Shown piece after piece: positions 43,421 through 51,544 of a stretch of DNA of 64,000 bases. The position numbers and the translations under genes were made by a program. The notes under the pieces are model-generated. The model did not search any database, was not told where the DNA came from, and saw nothing but the letters and a program-made list of their open reading frames with translations. Each line of letters opens with the position of its first letter. Position 1 is the stretch's first letter. The stretch covers positions 16,051 through 80,050 of the forward strand of contig JAJZVM010000017.1 in the NCBI GenBank assembly GCA_021845645.1, given 5' to 3'. Source of the DNA: Bacillota bacterium. Lineage in GTDB: Bacteria > Bacillota_E > JAJZYS01 > JAJYTV01.

Positions 43421-43991
43421 TCGCATGGCAGAGAGGTATGTCTTCCTCGAGCCGGAGGTGGACAGGTATTTCAGTATCGACCCAAGCCCTGTCGGCGACC
43501 TGCTCCTGGTCGGCGACGGCCAGGCGCTGACGGGGCTCTACATCGGCACGGAGGACCGGCCGCTGTCGGTCGACCGCTCCCTGCGCCGGTCGGACGAGCA
43601 GTTTCGACAGACGCGCGAAGAGCTCCTCGCCTACTTCGGCGGAGACCTCGAGGAGTTCCGCGTGCCGCTGGCGCCACGCGGCACACTGTTTCAGCGTGAG
43701 GTCTGGCAGGCGCTCCTGCGCATCCCGTTCGGCGAGACGAGGAGCTACGCAGAGGTCGCTGCGTCCATCGGGCGGCCGGGATCAGCGCGGGCCGTCGGGA
43801 TGGCCAACGGACGCAACCCGATCTCCCTGATCATCCCATGCCATCGCGTCATCGGTCAGGACGGGAGTCTCACGGGCTACGGCTGGGGGTTGCCGCGCAA
43901 AGGCTGGCTGCTGGCGCACGAGGCTGCATGGAAGGCGGGAGGGCCAGGACCGCTGCCGAATGGGCCGATGGAGCGCAGCCAAGGGGCATAG
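43407..43991 (+). CDS. ogt: Methylated-DNA--protein-cysteine methyltransferase
   Basis: A 194-residue suicide repair protein that moves the alkyl group from O6-methylguanine to Cys in IIPCHRVIGQDGSLTGYGWG. The HTH helix SYAEVAASIGRPGSARAVG and Asn hinge ANGRNP are present. The ATG at 43407 has GGGGGAGGG 7 nt upstream; a second ATG at 43425 is possible. Overlap with the Ada/AlkA gene makes a two-gene adaptive response unit. Confidence 0.94.
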   Translation: MMGDDRMAERYVFLEPEVDRYFSIDPSPVGDLLLVGDGQALTGLYIGTEDRPLSVDRSLRRSDEQFRQTREELLAYFGGDLEEFRVPLAPRGTLFQREVWQALLRIPFGETRSYAEVAASIGRPGSARAVGMANGRNPISLIIPCHRVIGQDGSLTGYGWGLPRKGWLLAHEAAWKAGGPGPLPNGPMERSQGA

Positions 43992-44026
43992 GGGACCGCG
44001 GGGAGGTCCAGGACCGGACGCACGCA

Positions 44027-44062
44027 GGTGGCAGGGTGGAGCTTGATGCTCGCCCTGCCACC
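44027..44062. terminator. Hairpin between convergent ogt and TipA-like genes
   Basis: GGTGGCAGGG (44027-44036) pairs with CCCTGCCACC (44053-44062), with an inner GAGC/GCTC. Position between two convergent stops supports a bidirectional terminator. Confidence 0.7.
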
Positions 44063-44112
44063 CGCTGGGATGACATGACCTTTGCGGTCGGCGCCCCGGC
44101 AACCGGGGTTCG

Positions 44113-44859
44113 CTAGGACCCTGCCTGGTCGCAGTAGGCGTGCACAGCCTTCTGGTAGAAGGTGGCCAGCCCCGGCTGCAGCTTCTCGTAGGTTTCGGTG
44201 AAGCGCCCGTCATCCACCGCAAGGTCGCCGAGGCCGCGGAACATCTCGACAGGGCACAGGTAGAAGCGGTCGTTGATGAAGGTGTGCATCCTCTGGATCG
44301 CGGCAACCACCTCCGGGTCGTCAGGGCGCCTGTCGGCGAGTGCGGCGATGCCCCTGAGGATCCCGGTCTGCTCCTTGAGGATCACGTCCCAGTCGGCCTG
44401 CGTGTACCCCTGTGTCCGCTCCCGGGATTCTTTGTAGGCCGCCGTGTGCCCCCACCTGCGACGGACCTCCTCCTCGTACTGGCCCGCGTCGAATCCGTCG
44501 AACATCACCTTTTCGTCCAGGGCGTTCCCCTCCTCCATGCTTGCGATCGTCCGGTCGACAGCCCGGATCAGACGCTCGATCCTGTCCTTGCGACTGCACA
44601 GCAGCTCGCGGTGGTCCAGGAGGGCCTGCCTGCGGTCGAAGCCAGGCCTCGCCAGGATCTCCCTGATCTCGTCGAGGCCAAGGCCCAGCTCCTTGAAGAA
44701 CAGCACCTGCTGGAGCCGCTCGAGATCGCTGCGGCTGTAGATCCGGTAGCCCGCTTCAGTCCGCGCGTCCGGGTGCACGAGACCGATCGCGTCGTAGTGA
44801 TGCAAGGTCCGCACGCTCACGCCCGCCAGTGCCGCGACCGCCTTCACCGTGTAGCCCAT
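44113..44859 (-). CDS. MerR-family regulator, TipA-like with TipAS domain
   Basis: A 248-residue protein. Residues 1-70 are the MerR winged helix (YTVKAVAALAGVSVRTLHHY), 75-110 a coiled coil, and about 125-245 a TipAS-like helical domain (FDAGQYEEEVRRRWGHTAAY, then TQADWDVI). TipA proteins bind thiopeptide and other antibiotics. Starts at 44859, where the family begins. Its own promoter shows a 19-bp spacer with a palindrome. Confidence 0.87.
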   Translation of the reverse strand: MGYTVKAVAALAGVSVRTLHHYDAIGLVHPDARTEAGYRIYSRSDLERLQQVLFFKELGLGLDEIREILARPGFDRRQALLDHRELLCSRKDRIERLIRAVDRTIASMEEGNALDEKVMFDGFDAGQYEEEVRRRWGHTAAYKESRERTQGYTQADWDVILKEQTGILRGIAALADRRPDDPEVVAAIQRMHTFINDRFYLCPVEMFRGLGDLAVDDGRFTETYEKLQPGLATFYQKAVHAYCDQAGS

Positions 44860-44914
44860 GCCCGTGCCCCCCCGAAGCTCATGCAGGTTGTCGACAGGCA
44901 TTACCTCGGGCAGA

Positions 44915-44945
44915 ACGCTACACCCTGACGTCGCGTGAGGGTCAA
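44915..44945 (-). promoter_or_regulatory. MerR-type promoter with 19-bp spacer
   Basis: On the minus strand TTGACC (44945-44940) and TAGCGT (44920-44915) are 19 nt apart. The spacer contains the inverted repeat ACCCT...AGGGT (44922-44942 on the plus strand, 8 of 10 positions matching). This long spacer with a dyad is the hallmark of MerR-activated promoters, so autoactivation is likely. Confidence 0.7.
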
Positions 44946-45004
44946 GCGCAGAGCTTCACATGATCCGGTGCGCCCGCCCGCGTTGGGAGCCGCGCGGGGC
45001 TACC

Positions 45005-45679
45005 TCATGTCGTGGTCGGACGTCCGGGTCTGGTCCTGGGCCCGCCATCCGTGGACGGAGCGCCGCCGGCTCCGCCATCCGACAGCTCTCCTGCAGGCCC
45101 GATGCGCATCAGGTCCGGCAGCGCGGCGATGATCATCACCTGCTGGCTGTCCTCGTCTCCTTCACTCGGCTGGTTGACGAGGTCGCGCAGCGTGGCAAGG
45201 TCCGCTTCATAGGACCTTGCGGACAGAAGGCGCAGCGAAATCATGCCGCTCTCGCGCGCGAGCACCGTTCGGTTCCAGTCCTCCGGCGACATGGCCGCAT
45301 AGCGCTCCGACGCGCGCAGGAAGAGTTGACCGACCGTTGCGCAAAACGCGGCCCAGCGCGCCTGCCGCTCAGCCGTCGAGAGACCGCTGCTCGCCGTATC
45401 GTACCAGCCCGCGTCCGTGGCGTCCGAGATGGCCGGGAGCACATGGTAGTACTTCTCGACGTACGTGGGCCCGGGGACGACGCGCGGTGCCGCGAGCACA
45501 CCGAGCCGGTTGAGCACGCGGATGTGGTGATAGACATTGTTGACGCTCAGGCCCAGGCGCCGGGCAAGCTGCGTCGCGGTAAGCTCGCCCGCCGCCTGCA
45601 GCTCCAGCAGCAGGTTCGCCCGTGTAGGTTCCGAGAGCGCCTCGAGGTAGTTGCGCAGCATGCTCTGCAGATCGTCCAT
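45005..45679 (-). CDS. ArsR-like winged-helix regulator
   Basis: A 224-residue regulator with an N-terminal winged helix (residues 8-65): YLEALSEPTRANLLLELQAA, then LTATQLARRLGLSVNNVYHH. The C-terminal 150 residues are a helical domain without Cys metal motifs, so it belongs to the larger ArsR-like/HTH_20 type rather than classical metal sensors. It is divergent from the alpha/beta hydrolase, with a perfect palindrome between. Confidence 0.8.
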   Translation of the reverse strand: MDDLQSMLRNYLEALSEPTRANLLLELQAAGELTATQLARRLGLSVNNVYHHIRVLNRLGVLAAPRVVPGPTYVEKYYHVLPAISDATDAGWYDTASSGLSTAERQARWAAFCATVGQLFLRASERYAAMSPEDWNRTVLARESGMISLRLLSARSYEADLATLRDLVNQPSEGDEDSQQVMIIAALPDLMRIGPAGELSDGGAGGAPSTDGGPRTRPGRPTTT

Positions 45680-45717
45680 GATTGTACTCTAGCACAGGTT
45701 GCTACCATCTTCGCGTA

Positions 45718-45746
45718 CCCATACCATAGTGTTGCTATGGTATGGG
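45718..45746. promoter_or_regulatory. Perfect 12+5+12 palindrome between divergent genes
   Basis: CCCATACCATAG (45718-45729) and CTATGGTATGGG (45735-45746) are exact complements around TGTTG. It lies 39 nt from the regulator start and 10 nt before the hydrolase ATG, and its last bases supply the hydrolase ribosome site (GGGAG). A likely operator of the winged-helix regulator. Confidence 0.7.
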
Positions 45747-45755
45747 AGTGATGTC

Positions 45756-46664
45756 ATGGGACGCGACCTGATGATCCAAGGGCACATGCTTCACGTCGAG
45801 GAGTTCGGCGCAGAGGTGCATCCGAGTGTCTTGTTCCTGCATGGCGGTCCCGGTATGGGGGCGTACCACTTCGAGACGCGCCAGGCGGAACGGCTGCAGG
45901 ATCGGCTTCGCGTGATCACGCTCGACCAGAGGGGGGTCCTGCGGTCGGCACCGCTTGAGGATGGCGAACCTCTCGGGGTCATGGACCTGGTCGCCGATTG
46001 TGAGGAGCTCCGCCAAAGGTTCGGGATCGAACACTGGTCGGTCATCGGGCACTCGTTCGGCGGCTACCTGGCCGTGCTGTACGCCCTGACCCGCCCGGCG
46101 TCGGTGGACCGTCTCGTGCTTGATAGCGCCTCTCTTGATCCCGGTTCGTCTGCGCGCTCCCTCCTTGCCGCGGCGGCCATGGAGTTCGCTCTGCATGGGG
46201 ATCAGGAGAGTGTCCGCACGTGCCTTGCGCTGGCCCATGCCCCCAAGGACGCGTCCGTGCCCCACCTTTGGCAACAGCTGACGGTCTGGCTCGGTCGGCT
46301 GGGAGAGTGGCGGGACAATCTCTACATCCACGGCGACGACAAGCGGCTGGTGGATGACGTGATGGACGCGGCGCCGTTCCCCGCCGAATGGTGGCAGCGC
46401 GGCGGCACGCATCAGGTGCGGCTGGTCGCGGAAGGTGCCATCTTCATGCCGCTCCTCGACCGCCTGGCGGGCGTACGCCAGAAGACGCTGATGATCAGGG
46501 GCCTCTACGACCCGGTCCTGGCGAGCGACCAGATGTCGGCCTACCTGGCGGCCAAGCCGGAGACGGAGCTCCGCATCTTCCCAAACAGCGCCCACTTTGC
46601 GCACTTGGAGGAACCCGACCGGTTTGCAAAGGAAGTGCTCGCGTTCCTCGGCGACGTTTCCTAG
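45756..46664 (+). CDS. Alpha/beta hydrolase (proline iminopeptidase-like)
   Basis: A 302-residue hydrolase: oxyanion HGGPGMGAYHF, nucleophile elbow IGHSFGGYLA (Ser), Asp in IRGLYDPVLA and His in NSAHFAHLEEP. HGGPG plus DQRG points to the S33 aminopeptidase branch, but substrates vary widely. The ATG at 45756 has GGGAGTG upstream; the frame is open to 45699. Probably under the divergent regulator. Confidence 0.85.
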   Translation: MGRDLMIQGHMLHVEEFGAEVHPSVLFLHGGPGMGAYHFETRQAERLQDRLRVITLDQRGVLRSAPLEDGEPLGVMDLVADCEELRQRFGIEHWSVIGHSFGGYLAVLYALTRPASVDRLVLDSASLDPGSSARSLLAAAAMEFALHGDQESVRTCLALAHAPKDASVPHLWQQLTVWLGRLGEWRDNLYIHGDDKRLVDDVMDAAPFPAEWWQRGGTHQVRLVAEGAIFMPLLDRLAGVRQKTLMIRGLYDPVLASDQMSAYLAAKPETELRIFPNSAHFAHLEEPDRFAKEVLAFLGDVS

Positions 46665-46716
46665 CCTCAGGCGCGCTGCGCTCGGCTTATCCGCACCGGG
46701 AAAGGGAGGCGGACGG

Positions 46717-47994
46717 ATGCCTCGCCGCTCCAGGCTGCCCGTGCCCGTCTTGGCGGTGGTGGCAGCCAGCACGATGGACTCCCTCGGCGCATCGGTCGTC
46801 AGCTTGGCGGTGATCTGGCTGCTCACCGGTCTCACGCATTCCGCCGGTGCAATCGGACTGTTCTTCATGATCGTCGAGCTGCCGTACCTGCTCCTCCTGG
46901 TTCCCGCAGGCATCTGGGCCGACAGGACGAATCGCAGACGGCTCGCGCAGCTGGTGCTGGCGCTGCGCATCCTCGCGACCCTCGCGATCGCCTGGCTCGC
47001 GCATCTGCACCAGGTGGCCTGGTACGCGATCACGCTGGCCGTCGTGGCCCAGGAGTCCATGAGCGCGGTGCTGCAACCGGCCTTCGGTGCCTGGCTCTTC
47101 GGCATGACCTCCCCCGAGGACTTCGCCGTTCTCAGCGGCTGGCAGCAGGCGGGCAGCCACCTGGCCAACCTGCTCGGCCCGACCTTCGGCGGCATCCTGG
47201 TGGCTGTCGCAGGGATCCCCGGCACGATCGCCGCCGGCGCAGTGGCCGGCGTGGCGAAGTGGCTCGGCATCGCCATGAACCGCCGGCCTGAGCGGCCGCG
47301 CACGAACGTCCCGGACAGCTCGGACAGCGGCTTCCTGGCTGGCTGGCGATTCTTGCGGCAGAATCCCGGCATGCTGGGAATGGTCCTGTTCTTCTCGGCG
47401 ACGAACGGCCTCAACGACGTGGAGGCGGTCCTGGTGCCACTGCTCGCGCGACTCGTGCTGCACCTCGCCGCCTGGCAGTTCGGCCTCCTTGCCACCGCCT
47501 TCGGCGTCGGCGGAATGGCAGGTTCCTGGTACGGCGTGCGGCTGGACGCGAGAGGTGTCAGGCACCTTCGACGCGCCTTCGCCGCGATGGTGGTCTTCGG
47601 CCTCGCCATCATCGCCATGGGCTTTGCGTTGACCGCATGGTGGCTCGGCCTCTCCTACTTCGTGCTCGGACTCTCGTTCGCTGCGGCGGAGGTGGTGACG
47701 AACGCGCTCTGGCAGCGCGCGGTACCAGACGAGGTGCGCGGGCGGGTGATGAGCACGATGAGCACGCTGGCCCGCACCGCGAACCCGATCGGGTACGTGC
47801 TGGCCGGATGGCTGGGAGCCGTCGTCGGCATCCGGGCGGGGCTCTGGTTCGGTGGCGGCGCCATCGTCCTGCTGACCGTGATCATGATGCTGTCACGGCG
47901 GGTGCGTGTATTTGAGCTGAGCCTCGCCCCGGCCGCGCTGGCGGGTGCGGGTTCCCCGCAGGATCTCAGCGCCCTGCCGCCACCGCCACGATGA
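46717..47994 (+). CDS. MFS transporter (EntS-like, MFS_3)
   Basis: A 425-residue, 12-helix carrier. The family loop PAGIWADRTNRRRLAQLVLA and the matching LGLSFAAAEVVTNALWQRAV, then VRGRVMSTMST, are typical of EntS/drug exporter MFS_3 proteins. The ATG at 46717 follows AAAGGGAGG. It comes 52 nt after the hydrolase and may share its operon. Its end overlaps mntP by 29 nt, convergently. Confidence 0.86.
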   Translation: MPRRSRLPVPVLAVVAASTMDSLGASVVSLAVIWLLTGLTHSAGAIGLFFMIVELPYLLLLVPAGIWADRTNRRRLAQLVLALRILATLAIAWLAHLHQVAWYAITLAVVAQESMSAVLQPAFGAWLFGMTSPEDFAVLSGWQQAGSHLANLLGPTFGGILVAVAGIPGTIAAGAVAGVAKWLGIAMNRRPERPRTNVPDSSDSGFLAGWRFLRQNPGMLGMVLFFSATNGLNDVEAVLVPLLARLVLHLAAWQFGLLATAFGVGGMAGSWYGVRLDARGVRHLRRAFAAMVVFGLAIIAMGFALTAWWLGLSYFVLGLSFAAAEVVTNALWQRAVPDEVRGRVMSTMSTLARTANPIGYVLAGWLGAVVGIRAGLWFGGGAIVLLTVIMMLSRRVRVFELSLAPAALAGAGSPQDLSALPPPPR

Positions 47995-48538
47995 TGGCTG
48001 CGGCGATGAGGGCCGCACCAGCCACCGTCTCGCCGTACCGCCCCGCCCACCGGCGCAGGCCCTGTCCAGCGTGCAATCCCAGATACGTGAACAGCGCGGC
48101 CTGCGCGGCGAGTGCCGGAGCGAGCACCGCGAGCGGCAGCCGTGCCGCCCCGGCAGCCAGGCCGGCCGCCAATTCGTCCATGCTGACGCTCAGCCCCGCG
48201 ACGATCAGGCCGGCGCCCATCAGCTTGCGCTGGAACTCCTCTGCCTCGCCATCCTCCTCATCCCCGTCACCGCGCAGCTCCCTGAGTCCCTCCACAATCT
48301 CGTACACGCCTAGCAGCGCGAGCAGGGCGGCGGCGACCCAAACCGCATAGCTCGACACGAGGTGGCCGAGCCAGCTGCCGATCAGCGCGCCGACCAGCGG
48401 CATGCCACCTTCGAACACGGCGACGATCAGGGCAAGGCGCCGACGGTCCACCACACCTGTCGCGCCGAGCCCTGCAGCTACTGCGAACGTGTCCACGCCG
48501 AACGCAGGAACGATCGCGAGCACGGTCCATCCGCTCAA
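47966..48538 (-). CDS. mntP: Manganese efflux pump MntP
   Basis: A 190-residue, six-helix membrane protein with two internal halves. The acidic membrane residues needed for transport sit in FGVDTFAVAAGLG and LSVSMDELAAGLAAG. The charged loop DGDEEDGEAEEF is between the halves. The TTG at 48538 is 7 nt from GGGAG; GTG at 48541 is the alternative. The open frame extends to 48823 without similarity. mntP genes are often under the yybP-ykoY manganese riboswitch; see the leader. Confidence 0.88.
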   Translation of the reverse strand: MSGWTVLAIVPAFGVDTFAVAAGLGATGVVDRRRLALIVAVFEGGMPLVGALIGSWLGHLVSSYAVWVAAALLALLGVYEIVEGLRELRGDGDEEDGEAEEFQRKLMGAGLIVAGLSVSMDELAAGLAAGAARLPLAVLAPALAAQAALFTYLGLHAGQGLRRWAGRYGETVAGAALIAAAIIVAVAAGR

Positions 48539-49043
48539 CACTGGTCTCCCTCGCGCCAAGGCGCCCTCAGAATGGCCATCCCGCTCGCATCTATCGTCGC
48601 AGATGCGCTCGCGCTCGGCCAGGGGCCCTGATCCTCCCGCTCCCGGCACAGCGCACGCCCAAGGAAGAGAATGCCGGGACGCCTCGCTGAGGGCGGTCAT
48701 CCCCACACAGCCACTCTCAATGTGACGTCGTATGCGTCGCGCCCCGAAGACGCCAAGAGACCCTCGCAAACGGGCCGTCGACGGGCCGGTTTCTGCTCCC
48801 CGAGGTGGGAACGCGCTCACCATATGGAACGGCGCTCAAGTTCGTCAGGCAGGTTGCTTTCCACGCAACATGGTCCTTGGTAGCCCTTAGGCGTGGGCCT
48901 ACGCTAGCGAGCGAGAGGCCTCACGTCCGTCCCCCCACGTCCGCTTGATCCGCCACGGTACGTGGCCTGGGGCGCCGCAGCGAGAGGCAGAGTGCTCACC
49001 GCCTCCCCTGCCTCTCACAGGTAGTCAGGAAGGATGCGGTGTT
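48539..49043. other. Intergenic region, mntP leader side
   Basis: About 500 nt between the divergent mntP and DsrE-like genes, with no gene. On the minus strand a GGGGAGCAG at about 48802-48794 recalls the yybP-ykoY opening GGGGAGUAG, followed by GC-rich inverted repeats (GGCCCGTCGACGGCCC at 48785-48770), but I cannot trace the rest of the riboswitch. Confidence 0.4.
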
Positions 49044-49508
49044 GTGGCGAGGGTCGTCATAGGCATTGGCAATGGCGCAACAGAGCAACTGCTCATGTCT
49101 TCCGCGGTCGTCGCGAAGGCGGTGGCCCTTGGCATGGACGTCGACATCTACCTCTTCCAGGGCGGGATGAGGGCGTTTCGCAGAGGCGCCGGCATCCACC
49201 GCAGCTTAGGCGACGTGCGCGAAACGCCGCTGCAGAGCCCGGTGCCCGACCCTTTCGCGCCGCTGCAGGAACTCCGGGCGACAGGTCGGGTGCACATCCA
49301 CGCCTGCCCGGCCGAGGACAAATCGGCCTCACCGACCCGGCTGCGCGATTTCTCGCCCCTCGTCGACGACATCGTGGGACTGGGCAGCTACGTGTCCAAC
49401 TCGGAGGGAAAGGACGTGCTGCACATCTACTTCGGCCCATGTGCCGAGGAGCACGACATGGAGACGCGAGTCGAGGGGCCGAAGAAGCCGGCACTGAAGG
49501 TCCTCTAG
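49044..49508 (+). CDS. DsrE-like family protein
   Basis: A 154-residue soluble protein with the DsrE/DsrF fold pattern: VIGIGNGATEQLLMSSAVVA, then ALGMDVDIYLFQGGMRAF and later GRVHIHACPAEDKS with the Cys where sulfur carriers have theirs. Sulfur-relay or thiol function is inferred from the family. A GTG start at 49044 is behind AGGAAGG. A bidirectional terminator follows. Confidence 0.72.
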   Translation: MARVVIGIGNGATEQLLMSSAVVAKAVALGMDVDIYLFQGGMRAFRRGAGIHRSLGDVRETPLQSPVPDPFAPLQELRATGRVHIHACPAEDKSASPTRLRDFSPLVDDIVGLGSYVSNSEGKDVLHIYFGPCAEEHDMETRVEGPKKPALKVL

Positions 49509-49607
49509 CGCCACCCGCGCGCAGGCATGCGCCAGTCCTTCGTCGCGGCGTCACGCTGCACCACGGGATTGCGGCGCTCCGGGAATGGCTTGGCTGTCAG
49601 AGATGTG

Positions 49608-49640
49608 CGAGGGGTCGCCCCCGTCAGGGGCGACCCCTCG
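49608..49640. terminator. Bidirectional terminator
   Basis: A perfect 14-bp stem (CGAGGGGTCGCCCC, 49608-49621, with GGGGCGACCCCTCG, 49627-49640) and a 5-nt loop, between the convergent DsrE-like and MFS genes. Confidence 0.85.
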
Positions 49641-49669
49641 TGCTTCATCTGGAGGCGCAGGTGGTCGAC

Positions 49670-51049
49670 TCAGGCCTGCGCAGCCAGCTCATCCTCTCGG
49701 GACACGACCTCGAGGTCCTGGCGGGCGGGCTCCGGCAGGAGCATCGTCAACAGCACGCCGACCATCGCGAAGAGGAAGGTGATGCGCAGCGTCCCCGCCA
49801 CACCCAGGGCGGCGCTGAGGATCGGGAAGACGAACACCCCGATGAACGCGCCCACCTTCGCGAAGCCGGCGGAGAGCCCGTGGCCCGTCGTGCGCATGTT
49901 CACCGGGTAGAGCTCCGCGCTCAGCACGAACGTCGTCGTGTTCGGCCCGAACTCGGCGAAGAAGTAGCTGAAGGCGTAGATGATCAGGAAGGGAACGAGC
50001 ATCGTGGTGATGCCCGGGATCACGCCGAGGGCGAGGAACGCGAGGCCCATCAGCGTGAACCCGATCCACTGCAGCCTCTTGTGGCCGATGTCGTCCATCT
50101 TGAGCAGCGCGAGGAGATATCCCGGCACTGCGGCGACCACGAAGATCATCAGCGTCCAGGCCATCGTCTCCATCGTGCTGGCACCTGGCGCCACCGCCTT
50201 GACGATCAGCGGCGTGGAGATGGAGTTGCCGTAATAGGCGTAGTCGAAGACGAACCATGTGCCGGCCGTCCCGAGCAGGAGGCGCAGGTAGCGCGGATCG
50301 CTGAGGAACTGCCAGAACCCGAGGCGCACCTTCGGCTCGCTCTCCGATGTGATGGCGACCTGGCCGCCCGTGTAGTCGCGAATCGCGCGGGACGCATCCG
50401 ACACCTTGCCGCGGACGCGCGCGACGTAGCGCGGGGACTCAGGCAGCGTGCGGCGCAGGTAGATGACGGCCAGTGCCGGCAAGGCCCCCAGTCCGAGCAT
50501 CAGCCGCCAGGCCACGTCACCGTTCACGCCGGCGGCGAGCAGCGTCATCGCCACGATGGGGCCGGCGATCAGGCCCAGCGCCTGCATAGAGAAGACAAGG
50601 CCGACGAGCTTGCCGCGATCCCGGCGATTCGCGTACTCGCTCATCAGCACGGCGGACACGGGGTAGTCGCCACCGATCCCCACGCCGAGGACGAAACGGA
50701 AGATGATCAGCCACATGATGTTCGGCGCGAACGCCGACGCGATGGCCCCGATGGCCATGATCGCCGCTTCGAGGCCGTAGATGGACTTGCGGCCGAACAC
50801 GTCGGCGATGCGCCCGAAGAGGAACGCGCCCACGAAGGCCGCGATCAGGGCGGTGCTGGAGAGCAGGCCGAGCGCTGTGGCGCTTGGAGCCCACTCCACC
50901 TTGATCAGCGTCACTGCGGCGCTGATGATGAAGAGATCGTAGGCGTCCGTGAAGAACCCCATTCCCGCCGTCAGCACCGTCCGCAGATGGAACAGGCTGA
51001 GCGGCGCGTCGTTGAGCGCGCCGGTGAGCGCACCGCTACGCTGACCCAA
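49670..51049 (-). CDS. MFS transporter, phosphate:H+ symporter-like (PHS)
   Basis: A 459-residue, 12-helix carrier. AGMGFFTDAYDLFIISAAVT, GRIADVFGRKSIYGLE, GVGIGGDYPVSAVLMSEYAN and the late VLSAELYPVNMRTTGHGLSA are characteristic of the Pho84-like PHS family, so inorganic phosphate is the likely substrate; related sugar and aromatic-acid carriers look similar. The TTG at 51049 has GGAGGGG 5 nt upstream. Confidence 0.85.
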   Translation of the reverse strand: MGQRSGALTGALNDAPLSLFHLRTVLTAGMGFFTDAYDLFIISAAVTLIKVEWAPSATALGLLSSTALIAAFVGAFLFGRIADVFGRKSIYGLEAAIMAIGAIASAFAPNIMWLIIFRFVLGVGIGGDYPVSAVLMSEYANRRDRGKLVGLVFSMQALGLIAGPIVAMTLLAAGVNGDVAWRLMLGLGALPALAVIYLRRTLPESPRYVARVRGKVSDASRAIRDYTGGQVAITSESEPKVRLGFWQFLSDPRYLRLLLGTAGTWFVFDYAYYGNSISTPLIVKAVAPGASTMETMAWTLMIFVVAAVPGYLLALLKMDDIGHKRLQWIGFTLMGLAFLALGVIPGITTMLVPFLIIYAFSYFFAEFGPNTTTFVLSAELYPVNMRTTGHGLSAGFAKVGAFIGVFVFPILSAALGVAGTLRITFLFAMVGVLLTMLLPEPARQDLEVVSREDELAAQA

Positions 51050-51544
51050 GCAATCCCCTCCTGGTGCCTCATTTTGGGGTATGCGGCATCCGTCCCCCGG
51101 CACCACGATCCCATCTCGAGATGAATCTCCAAGGGAGGTTCCATGAAATGTCGGTTGCGCCGGTGGCCACTATGGTGACGCGACTCGCAGTCCGACGAAG
51201 GTGTCTGGGACCGCCCGCCAGGCATCGCACCTGAAGACACCGCACACCCCGACGCCGCGACGCTTTGCCACCCTCATGGCGGAGGCCTCATCCGAACCCG
51301 AATGAAATCCGATCAAGGTTTCCCGCAACCCGAACTGCCGATCAGCCCTCTTCGTTGCAGCGAAGAGTCTCAGCAGTTGGTGCTCGATGGGCGCCTAACG
51401 GCAACTGCGTGAAGGCGCTCCTGCTGCAGCCATCGCCGAAAAGGGCGGGGGTAGCGTCCGTCGGGCGGATCTACGTCAGGGGAACTGCACGGGAGGAGCC
51501 GTCCCGATGGACGGGGCGGCTCCTCCTGGCGTTCCTTCCCCGGA
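51050..51544. other. Intergenic region with nrdJ terminator
   Basis: About 490 nt between the MFS gene and nrdJ. No gene. It holds a short hairpin near 51350 (CTCTTCG/CGAAGAG) and the terminator at 51492. The middle is unremarkable. Confidence 0.5.
51492..51526 (-). terminator. Terminator of nrdJ
   Basis: GGAGGAGCCGTCCC (51492-51505) pairs with GGGGCGGCTCCTCC (51513-51526), one G-U pair, about 20 nt downstream of the nrdJ stop. Confidence 0.75.

Noticed and set aside
51340..51370. Possible tRNA or T-box near the CTCTTCG hairpin
   Set aside because: Only one short stem is present; no cloverleaf, anticodon arm or T-box sequence can be built.
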